Origin: Opitutia bacterium
GTDB lineage: Bacteria > Verrucomicrobiota > Verrucomicrobiia > Opitutales > Seribacteraceae
Reading direction: 5' to 3'
NCBI GenBank assembly: GCA_002692605.1
Contig: NZLE01000131.1
Coordinates: 1-5,972, forward strand
DNA length: 5,972 nt
The notes beneath the pieces are model-generated. The model did no database searches, had not been told where the DNA came from, and worked only from the letters and a program-made list of their open reading frames with translations. The translations under genes were made by a program, and so were the position numbers. Shown here one piece after another: positions 1-5,480 of the stretch (positions are counted from its first letter, which is position 1; every line of letters starts with the position of its first letter).

Positions 1-1981
1 AAAATTCCGGTCGCGTTTCACCATTCACATCCGGAGTCAGAGCACGTTGCCGAACCTCGTCATACAACTGAACCGTTCCATCTATATGGGCACCAATCCT
101 GACAAAATCATCCGAGGTCACGTAATCAACTACACTTTGAGTTAAATCGATGTCCTTCTTGGCCATGTAAAACTCTCCATCGTTCTTAACGAAATTGCCC
201 TTGGTGATTGTGGTTACCGAGGTAAGATCGATGACATTGCCATCACTTGGCAGATCCTTCCCCAAGGCCAAAACCGTTCCGGCAATTTTCGAACCCATGT
301 CAAGACTCACTTCTTGCGCAGCCTCGACTCCCTCAAAATCGAGTTCCGCTCCCTTGGGCAAATTGGTCAATACCTGATAATATTCTTCTTCGTGTTTGAA
401 AACCTCGTTTTCCAAGTAATTCCGAGTGGTGGTAGTCGCATCGCCTTCGTCGTTGACGGGGGAAATCAAATCCAATGTCTGATAGAACTGCCCTTCGTAG
501 TAAATTTGCTCACCCTTCTGATAAGTTTCCAAATCGGAATAGGTTTTCCTAGTCTGCTCCACTTTACCGTTGGGCCAAGTTTGGATCTCCATGAATTGGT
601 CGCTTGAGTTGGGATCAATTCCCTTCGAAGTATCCTCCAAAGCTTGCCACAGACCCAAGGCAATGGAACCATCCGGTTGTTCCTTTTTAAAATAAAAGAC
701 ATCCCCCTTTTGTCTCGCGCTGTTTTCGAGTGATAAATTTCCGGATTCAGCCAATAGCTGAGGGTCCCCTACCCCATCCGCAATCTCATTCCCCGTATCA
801 ACAGGTTGACCGGCAAGGGCGACTGCTCCCTGAGCAGCTTCTGCAGCGGCATTGGCATTCTCGGCTTGAGCAGCCTCCGTATCGCCTAGAATAGGCTTCG
901 GAGGCAAGAAAGTAATCAAAATCGGATCGTCGGAATCATCATACAAAGAACCACCGTCCAAAACCTCCACCCTGCCAAGTTGACCATTCCCATCAATCTT
1001 GGCCCGAAGCTGCGCTTGGGACCCCCCCGGGTTTAGTTTTGCAATTTCCTCAGCCGCAAGTGTCGCAATTTCGACAGGTTCAGACATCCCTTGGAGCTTG
1101 AGATCGCGTTCAATGAGAGCCTCTCCCAAGACAATTTCCTGACTCCAGTCATTGGTGATGTTTTTGGGTCCGACCGGATCGAGTAAGTTGACTTCTCTTC
1201 CATCCTTGGAATTAGCGAAGATGTTAATGAATCCGGATGGTTTTCCGGTCGTTGAATCAACGTCGTCGACCACCTTGAAATCCATTAATCGAGATAACTC
1301 CTCGAGTAAAGCCTGTCGACGATCGCGATAACTCACTGCCCTACCCTTGTCCTGTAATTCGAACCTCCGGACTTGCTTATTCACTTCGTGAAGTTGCGCC
1401 AAAACCCGATTGATGTCATCGACCGATCGCCTGACCGTATCCGAAAGATCGGACTCGATTTGGTCAAGACTGCTTCCGGCATCATTGAACCTTCGAACCA
1501 AGGTCTCGGTTTTGTTGAACAACTCCTGCTTGATCGTAGGTTCGTCAGGCGAAGCTGAAAGTTCGTGGAATGCATTGAAAAAATCATTCATCGCCCGGGC
1601 CAAACTACCTGGCGCAAGTATGCTGTCATGCATGTCATCGAGACCGGCATTGATCCCAGGATTGACGATGGTTTCGCCCAATGCCGCCTGCAAGAGATCC
1701 AAAATCTCTTTCTTGGCTTCCAAGCTAGCGCTTTCGCCGACCTCCATGACCACGCGTCGGTCAAGCAACTCGCTTCGGGCATGGTCCAACCCCCCTGCTT
1801 CGAGGCTCGATGTTTGCAATTCACCAAAGGAACCGTACATGACTCCCTCTCGAGCCAGCACCCTTTGGCGGGCATAGCTTTCGTCATTGACGTGAGCGAG
1901 GTTCTGCCCCGCAATCTCAGCGGTTTTGGCATGGAAGCGAAGAGCTTCGCTCGTCTTGTTGATTTCTCCAAGTAAGGACAT
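1..1981 (-). CDS. flgK: Flagellar hook-associated protein 1, FlgK (3' end outside window, enlarged)
   Basis: FlgK forms the first junction layer between hook and filament outside the cell. A single frame runs without a stop from the ATG at 1981 to the left edge, giving 660 residues. The start follows a good ribosome binding site. The N-terminal D0/D1 region is recognisable: AGQNLAHVNDESYARQRVL (24-42), matching the family's N-I-A-N-x-x-x-x-GYSRQRV signature; ARSELLDRRVVME (68-80); FFNAFHELSASPDEPTIKQE (133-152); and a long helix ending RDRRQALLEELSRLMDF (219-235). Residues about 240-365 are a beta-rich outer domain. After that come an Ala-rich linker (370-390) and an insert with four degenerate aromatic/Gly motifs (about 424-608). 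Salmonella FlgK is about 550 residues in total, whereas here the conserved C-terminal D1/D0 helices have not yet appeared at residue 660, so the full protein probably exceeds 750. Identity is secure for the N-terminal third; the insert's function is unknown. Confidence 0.93.
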   Translation of the reverse strand, partial: MSLLGEINKTSEALRFHAKTAEIAGQNLAHVNDESYARQRVLAREGVMYGSFGELQTSSLEAGGLDHARSELLDRRVVMEVGESASLEAKKEILDLLQAALGETIVNPGINAGLDDMHDSILAPGSLARAMNDFFNAFHELSASPDEPTIKQELFNKTETLVRRFNDAGSSLDQIESDLSDTVRRSVDDINRVLAQLHEVNKQVRRFELQDKGRAVSYRDRRQALLEELSRLMDFKVVDDVDSTTGKPSGFINIFANSKDGREVNLLDPVGPKNITNDWSQEIVLGEALIERDLKLQGMSEPVEIATLAAEEIAKLNPGGSQAQLRAKIDGNGQLGRVEVLDGGSLYDDSDDPILITFLPPKPILGDTEAAQAENANAAAEAAQGAVALAGQPVDTGNEIADGVGDPQLLAESGNLSLENSARQKGDVFYFKKEQPDGSIALGLWQALEDTSKGIDPNSSDQFMEIQTWPNGKVEQTRKTYSDLETYQKGEQIYYEGQFYQTLDLISPVNDEGDATTTTRNYLENEVFKHEEEYYQVLTNLPKGAELDFEGVEAAQEVSLDMGSKIAGTVLALGKDLPSDGNVIDLTSVTTITKGNFVKNDGEFYMAKKDIDLTQSVVDYVTSDDFVRIGAHIDGTVQLYDEVRQRALTPDVNGETRPEF
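158..712 (-). repeat. Four degenerate copies of a Y-x2-G-x2-hydrophobic-x-Y-x-G-x2-Y protein motif in FlgK
   Basis: Four segments of FlgK align on one pattern. Copy 1, QKGDVFYFK...GLWQAL (residues 424-448, bases about 712-638), has a longer loop. Copy 2, YQKGEQIYYEGQFYQTL (487-503, bases 523-473), is the best. Copy 3, YLENEVFKHEEEYYQVL (522-538, bases 418-368), is degenerate at both glycines. Copy 4, ITKGNFVKNDGEFYMAK (592-608, bases 208-158), keeps both glycines. In copies 2 to 4 the spacing from the first glycine position to the final tyrosine is 10 residues without gaps. Copies 2 and 3 start 35 residues apart, and copies 3 and 4 start 70 apart. The pattern resembles the beta-hairpin core of CBM5/12 (chitin-binding type 3) modules, but the tryptophan pair typical of their binding face is not seen. 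The DNA itself is not recognisably repeated. Confidence 0.6.
812..874 (-). other. Ala-rich low-complexity linker within FlgK
   Basis: Residues 370-390 of FlgK are 12 alanines out of 21, mixed with Gln, Glu and Asn and without hydrophobic core residues other than a short VAL. It separates the FlgK-like N-terminal part from the repeat-bearing insert and looks like a flexible or helical linker. Confidence 0.7.
1022..1028 (-). other. G7 homopolymer tract within flgK codons
   Basis: The coding strand has seven consecutive G in AAC CCG GGG GGG TCC (residues 317-321). It is the longest G/C run noticed in the window. The frame is intact here. Length is marginal for slippage. Confidence 0.7.
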
Positions 1982-1991
1982 TTGCTTAAAA

Positions 1992-1998
1992 CACCTTT
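1992..1998 (-). promoter_or_regulatory. Strong Shine-Dalgarno site of flgK
   Basis: The minus strand reads AAAGGTG overlapping the flgN TAA stop, then 10 nt to the ATG at 1981. This is the best ribosome binding site in the window and fixes the flgK start. It suggests flgK is translated independently and more strongly than the tightly coupled genes before it. Confidence 0.75.
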
Positions 1999-2524
1999 AC
2001 GCCGATTCGTTCAGACTCGAACGATCGTTGGATAATTTTCGAAGATTGCCGCTTCGGTTGTAGGTTTTGGTATGCGAACTGGGATCCGTTATACTCAGAA
2101 TTTGGTCCGTGACTTCAGTCAGTCGATTCAAAAGACGCTGGTTTTGCTCGATCTTCCTACGCACTTCGGAAATCAGGTTATTGATCTCTTCGATAATACT
2201 GATGAACATAGGTTGCGTAACTTCGGGGAAATGAGAAACCAATTCGGAAAGCGTCGAGGAACTTGATTGTCCGTAAACCTCCGCCAAGGAAGAGACGAAT
2301 CCCTGTCTCCTCCGTTGAAGCATCTGACTTGCTTCCATTTGAGTTTGCACGGATTGATTGATCGCCAGCAAACTCTCGGGTCTACGATTCAGAATGCTCT
2401 GCTGTTGGGAGCTAAGCAAACCGATCAAACCGCCATACTCCTGAAGTTCGTCTCTCAAAAGCGACAACAAATCCTCCCAACAAAAGTTGAGGTGATTGCT
2501 TGGTTTTTGGGCTAACTGGACCAT
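1997..2524 (-). CDS. flgN: FlgN-like export chaperone for hook-associated proteins
   Basis: FlgN-family proteins are small cytoplasmic helical chaperones that keep FlgK and FlgL soluble and bring them to the flagellar export gate. The product is 175 residues from the ATG at 2524, 1 bp after the flgJ TAG. It is almost entirely amphipathic helix, with leucine/glutamine-rich segments at about 14-82 (WEDLLSLLRDELQEYGGL at 16-33; LLSSQQQSILNRRPESLLAI at 36-55) and a long helix at about 104-146 (ISIIEEINNLISEVRRKIEQ at 108-127; NRLLNRLTEV-like leucine spacing thereafter). A short tail contains TYNRSG (154-159), like the Y-x-x-x-G tail seen in many FlgN proteins. Sequence identity in this family is low, so the call rests on helix pattern, length and position just before flgK, its expected client. 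The same frame is open upstream to 2773 but that part lies inside flgJ and is rejected. Stop is TAA. Confidence 0.82.
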   Translation of the reverse strand: MVQLAQKPSNHLNFCWEDLLSLLRDELQEYGGLIGLLSSQQQSILNRRPESLLAINQSVQTQMEASQMLQRRRQGFVSSLAEVYGQSSSSTLSELVSHFPEVTQPMFISIIEEINNLISEVRRKIEQNQRLLNRLTEVTDQILSITDPSSHTKTYNRSGNLRKLSNDRSSLNESA

Positions 2525-2525
2525 T

Positions 2526-2870
2526 CTATTTCTTTTCGATTTTCTCGGAATTCTTCGAGCTCGACGCCTGATTAAGCTGTTGCTGCAGGATGGAGGAAAC
2601 TCCGAAACCGCCACCACTGGCGATACTCTCGGAAATGGCATCCGTGAAAAAGTGTCGGTACATTCTATGGGCTCCACCCTCTTCGTTGAAAACTCCCTTA
2701 AACATCGGCTTGAGAGCTTCCTTGAGGAACTGCTTGACAAGCACCGACTCAAACTGCTGGCTGACTGCGGCATTCTTTTGTTGCTCGGTTGCGTGCTTGG
2801 AGTGAGCCATATCCAAGAGCATGGAGGAGTCCATCCCCACGTAATTGTTTCCTATGTCATTCGTTTCCAT
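2526..2870 (-). CDS. flgJ: Rod-binding protein, single-domain FlgJ type
   Basis: This 114-residue protein corresponds to the N-terminal rod-binding domain of FlgJ, which acts as a cap or scaffold for rod assembly in the periplasm. The family pattern is seen in VSQQFESVLVKQFLKEALKP (36-55), followed by a loop with EEGGAHRMYRHFFTDAISESI (63-83), then ASGGGFGVSSILQQQL (84-99). These match the usual QFE-L-x-x-x-L, YR-x-x-x-x-x-x-x-x-x and GGGxGI-x-x-x-L-x-x-QL features. The tail (100-114) is Ser/Lys-rich and probably disordered. The muramidase (glucosaminidase) domain of enterobacterial FlgJ is absent, and the stop TAG is followed after 1 bp by the next start, so it is not merely split off here. 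The ATG at 2870 is 8 bp after the flgI stop; a TTG at 2882 overlapping that stop would add four residues. Neither has a Shine-Dalgarno; the preceding bases are pyrimidines. Confidence 0.87.
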   Translation of the reverse strand: METNDIGNNYVGMDSSMLLDMAHSKHATEQQKNAAVSQQFESVLVKQFLKEALKPMFKGVFNEEGGAHRMYRHFFTDAISESIASGGGFGVSSILQQQLNQASSSKNSEKIEKK

Positions 2871-2878
2871 GGAAAGGA

Positions 2879-3991
2879 TCAATTGATTATGAGCTCTGCC
2901 TGCAGAGCTCCGGCGTTTTTGATGGATTGCAGAATAGAAGTCATTTCTCGAGTGGTTAATCCAAGCTTGTTCAAAGCCGAAGCAAGCTCATTGACCGTCG
3001 AAGCACCCGGTGGGTCCAATTCCTCTAGAGTTTCAAAGCGTCCGATTTCTTCGATTAATTCGGCATTTTCACCCGGCAATATGGTGGTTGCTCCCTGCGA
3101 GAAGGGAAGGGGTTGGCTGACTCCGGTCGTAGGATTTAGGAAAATGGTAATATTGCTGCTGCTTACCGCAACTGGTGAGATACGCACGTTTTGCGTCGCA
3201 ACAATCGTTCCCGTACGTTCGTTGATGATGACTCGAGCAGGCACGTCAGGCTTGACCTCAACGGAGCCAATGGCCGCCAAAAAATTGGTGGTTTGCCCCC
3301 GAAAGTCCATCGGCACTTTGACGTTAACCATTCCGCCATCGGATGCAATGGACGTATTGGGATAATATTTGTTGATGGCATCGGCTATTTTGACCGCAGT
3401 ATTGGAATCCGGAGAACGCAGGATCAAATCAATCGAGTTCCCACTCAAAACCTTACTTTCGATCTCCCTCTCCACCAAGGAGCCATTGGAAACGATTCCC
3501 ACGGTGGGATGATTGACCTGAACGTTGCCACCGGCATTTCCTGCGGACAAACCGCCAATTGAAACGGGTCCCTGAGCTACCGAATAAACCTTCCCGTCCG
3601 CTCCGTACAATGGAGTTTGCAGCAACACACCCCCTTGCAACGAATCAGCGTTACCAATCGAGGAAACGGTTACGTCCATCCTCGAACCCTCTTTTGCGAA
3701 AGGTCCGATATCGGCTGTAACCATGACTGCCGCAATGTTTCGCGACTTGTCCGCCTTGTCCGCTCGTATACCCAGAGTTTCAAGTGCGTTGAGAATTCCC
3801 AGTTCCGTGTATTCGATACGAGAATCTCCTTGCCCGTTCAAACCAGTAACAATCCCATAACCGTAAAGCTGATTGCTTCTGCTTCCTCTCACATCGGTCA
3901 AATCCTTAATTCGGGCAGAATAAAGAGAAGAACTCATAAGCAAGACGCTTAGGAGTTTCAGGACTAAAGGAGTAAGTTTAGAAATTCTCAT
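2879..3991 (-). CDS. flgI: Flagellar P-ring protein FlgI
   Basis: FlgI is the periplasmic protein that polymerises as the P-ring around the rod in the peptidoglycan layer. The product is 370 residues, the usual size. The ATG at 3991, 2 bp after the flgH TGA, starts a clear signal peptide ending SSLYS|ARIKDL (cleavage after residue 25). Family blocks appear in order: ARIKDLTDVRG (26-36), SNQLYGYGIVTGLNGQGD (39-56), AAVMVTADIGPFA (87-99), MDVTVSSIGNADSLQGG (105-121), QVNHPTVG (158-165), PARVIINERTGTIVA (251-265), NVRISPVAV (268-276), VSQPLPFSQG (291-300), and the C-terminal LNKLGLTTREM (340-350) and SIKNAGALQAEL (356-367). There is no cysteine, so the disulfide known in enterobacterial FlgI cannot form. 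No Shine-Dalgarno is visible; the tight spacing suggests coupled translation. An in-frame TTG at 4033 would add 14 residues before the signal and is not favoured. Confidence 0.98.
   Translation of the reverse strand: MRISKLTPLVLKLLSVLLMSSSLYSARIKDLTDVRGSRSNQLYGYGIVTGLNGQGDSRIEYTELGILNALETLGIRADKADKSRNIAAVMVTADIGPFAKEGSRMDVTVSSIGNADSLQGGVLLQTPLYGADGKVYSVAQGPVSIGGLSAGNAGGNVQVNHPTVGIVSNGSLVEREIESKVLSGNSIDLILRSPDSNTAVKIADAINKYYPNTSIASDGGMVNVKVPMDFRGQTTNFLAAIGSVEVKPDVPARVIINERTGTIVATQNVRISPVAVSSSNITIFLNPTTGVSQPLPFSQGATTILPGENAELIEEIGRFETLEELDPPGASTVNELASALNKLGLTTREMTSILQSIKNAGALQAELIIN
2891..2910. repeat. Perfect 9-bp inverted repeat near the 3' end of flgI
   Basis: GAGCTCTGC (2891-2899) and GCAGAGCTC (2902-2910) are exact reverse complements with 2 bp between them; in RNA this would be an 8-bp stem with a 4-nt loop. 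It encodes the conserved FlgI residues ALQAEL and lies about 20 nt before the flgJ start. It is not followed by a U tract in the direction of transcription, so it is not called a terminator. Coding constraint may fully explain it. Confidence 0.6.
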
Positions 3992-3993
3992 GG

Positions 3994-4635
3994 TCAGAAA
4001 GGATTGAGAATGGCCGCCAATTTCTGATACCAACTTTCTTTTTGAGCATCGTTAAGACTTCCTTTTGATACGAATTCAATTTGGGCATCGGCGATGAACT
4101 GCGATGAAACGATATTGCGGTAACGCAAACCATCCTTAAAGCCAAAACCTATGTCCTCCTGCCGAACCATACCCTTAAGCACCGCATAATAACTTTCCCC
4201 GGAAAAAGTAACCATCCGCGCCCCCTCCAAAACCAAAACTCCATTGGGCAAAACGTCGATTACGACCACGCTAACCCTCCCTTTCAGATTTTGGGTGTTG
4301 GCGATCGAGCCTCCTCCCTGATTGCTGGTTTTGGTTTCAATTTCCGTTCCAGGCAAATTGCCCTTGTGAGTGCCCATTCCGCTGTTTGCAAAAAGGAACT
4401 GTTCGACTGCATTCTCGATTTGCGACTGTCGGTTACGGACGGAATTCTGAGATGCGGCAAGAGATGAACTTTCCGAAACGTCAATTGTGATCAGATCACC
4501 AATGGAATAAGCCCGCTTCCCTGCATACAATCCTCTTTCGGAGTTTGTGCTTCTGGTCCATAAAGAAGCCCCGCTCGCATTATGGAAAAGGAAAGAAAGA
4601 AGAAGAACTGAAGTGAGAATGCGTAGAGTCGTCAT
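3994..4635 (-). CDS. flgH: Flagellar L-ring protein FlgH, without lipoprotein cysteine
   Basis: FlgH forms the outer-membrane L-ring through which the rod and hook pass. The product is 213 residues, a normal length. Diagnostic stretches are LYAGKRAYSIGDLITIDVSE (37-56), the NLKGRVSVVVIDVLPNGVL region (116-134), LVLEGARMVTFSGE (134-147), GMVRQEDI (155-162), IVSSQFIADAQIEFVSKGSL (175-194) and the closing SWYQKLAAILNPF, equivalent to the family's W-x-x-x-x-x-x-L-x-P ending. A hydrophobic export signal covers about residues 5-17. Unusually, the protein has no cysteine: where a lipobox would be expected it reads ASGAS (20-24), so signal peptidase I cleavage after ASG or SGA is more likely than lipidation. 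Upstream of the ATG the frame meets TAA at 4656-4654 without another start, so no longer lipoprotein form exists. No strong ribosome binding site is seen (AAAGG lies 15 nt away); coupling to flgA translation is inferred. Confidence 0.97.
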   Translation of the reverse strand: MTTLRILTSVLLLSFLFHNASGASLWTRSTNSERGLYAGKRAYSIGDLITIDVSESSSLAASQNSVRNRQSQIENAVEQFLFANSGMGTHKGNLPGTEIETKTSNQGGGSIANTQNLKGRVSVVVIDVLPNGVLVLEGARMVTFSGESYYAVLKGMVRQEDIGFGFKDGLRYRNIVSSQFIADAQIEFVSKGSLNDAQKESWYQKLAAILNPF

Positions 4636-4639
4636 TGTA

Positions 4640-5470
4640 TTACAGGTGAACCTTTACACTGTTTTCGTTTAAAACCCGGGCTTGAAATTCCTTTTCCGAA
4701 GAAAGATTTCGAACTTTAACCAACCCTCCTTCGACACCATCTTGCAGCGCCATTCCTTTCATGCTCACGTAAATGCCATTCCCGGAAGCGAACACGTCGA
4801 CGATTTTTCCCTTTTGCACCAAGGTAACCTTTGTCAAATGATTCCACTTCAAAGGAGAGCCTGCCTTTAAGTTGGAATTAAGTTGATAGCCGGAAAGTTT
4901 TGCATTGGCGAAGACAGACCCCGCATGTTGCTTGAGAACGTCGACCGACCGAGTCGTCATGTGCGCCGAACTCGGCTTATTTCCTCGTGCAAAAGGTACG
5001 GTGGTGAAAAAAACCTCCATCATATGGGCCATACGGATAGGTTCGGAGAATTGGCCGACCAAATCTCCCTCATCCCAAACTTCAAACCGGACGAAACTAC
5101 TGGGAGCCAATTCATCCGGAGCGCAATCACGAATCTTCAGGAAAAAATTGGGGCTTACCTTCATGTCACTCCATTCGCGCGTTATGTAGGAAAGAACCTT
5201 ACCAGTTGCCTGGTATCTGTGTGAAAGAGCTTCACCAAGAGTTCTTTCAAGCAATACACGATCTAAAATCACATGGGATTCTTTCTCGGACACTTTTTCC
5301 GATTTGTGCTTCGAAGGCATAGGCGCGATTAAAGCAGCGCCTCTGTAACCCACTTTTCCCGGTTGGTTGAAATTATTAAAATTCAAGGGTTCCAACAAAC
5401 GACCGACGTCCCCGAACAAGACACCTGCGAAAAACAAAAGGTTCAGGCAATATGAGAGGATTCTTATCAT
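4640..5470 (-). CDS. flgA: Flagellar P-ring assembly chaperone FlgA
   Basis: FlgA is a periplasmic chaperone that helps FlgI assemble into the P-ring. The product is 276 residues. The chosen ATG at 5470 is followed at once by a signal peptide (IRILSYCLNLLFFAGVLFG, cleavage probably near residue 20). An in-frame ATG at 5548 would add 26 residues inside flgG with no export signal before it. A Lys/Glu-rich stretch (about 52-66) precedes a helical and beta N-terminal domain (about 68-160). The C-terminal SAF-type domain (about 180-276) is the diagnostic part: LKAGSPL at 201-207, VQKGKIVDVFASGNGIYVS at 218-236, GMALQDGVEGG at 239-249 and VKVRNLSSEK at 251-260, all in the family order. It lies directly upstream of the genes for both rings, as expected for an accessory of FlgI. 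The N-terminal half is weakly conserved in this family and is assigned by position. Stop TAA is 4 bp before flgH. Confidence 0.94.
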   Translation of the reverse strand: MIRILSYCLNLLFFAGVLFGDVGRLLEPLNFNNFNQPGKVGYRGAALIAPMPSKHKSEKVSEKESHVILDRVLLERTLGEALSHRYQATGKVLSYITREWSDMKVSPNFFLKIRDCAPDELAPSSFVRFEVWDEGDLVGQFSEPIRMAHMMEVFFTTVPFARGNKPSSAHMTTRSVDVLKQHAGSVFANAKLSGYQLNSNLKAGSPLKWNHLTKVTLVQKGKIVDVFASGNGIYVSMKGMALQDGVEGGLVKVRNLSSEKEFQARVLNENSVKVHL

Positions 5471-5480
5471 ACTTCCCTTA
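5471..5480 (-). promoter_or_regulatory. Shine-Dalgarno site of flgA overlapping the flgG stop
   Basis: On the minus strand the junction reads TAAGGGAAGT followed by ATG at 5470. The purine run AAGGG (5479-5475) overlaps the flgG TAA and lies 4 nt before the start, close but usable. This site favours the ATG at 5470 over the upstream in-frame ATG at 5548, which lies inside flgG. Confidence 0.6.

Noticed and set aside
466..1971. Several short minus-strand open frames that could suggest flgK is broken by frameshifts
   Set aside because: They are in other frames. Reading from the ATG at 1981 gives one uninterrupted frame to the left edge with FlgK motifs at the start and no stop.
1410..1975. Two overlapping plus-strand open frames of 155 and 136 codons
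   Set aside because: Both are antisense to the conserved N-terminal part of flgK and look like shadows of its codon pattern.
2525..2773. N-terminal extension of the flgN frame back to 2773
   Set aside because: It overlaps flgJ in another frame, reads as Ser/Arg/Cys-rich nonsense, and a start at 2524 directly follows the flgJ stop.
2891..2910. Rho-independent terminator after flgI
   Set aside because: The hairpin lies inside the flgI coding region, its loop is very short, and no U tract follows on the transcribed strand.
2496..3365. A 289-codon open frame on the plus strand
   Set aside because: It lies antisense to flgI, flgJ and flgN, whose minus-strand products are convincing; its translation shows no recognisable domain and it has no spacing or context of its own.
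3992..4033. TTG start of flgI at 4033
   Set aside because: It adds 14 residues of polar sequence ahead of the signal peptide and overlaps flgH; the ATG at 3991 fits the family.
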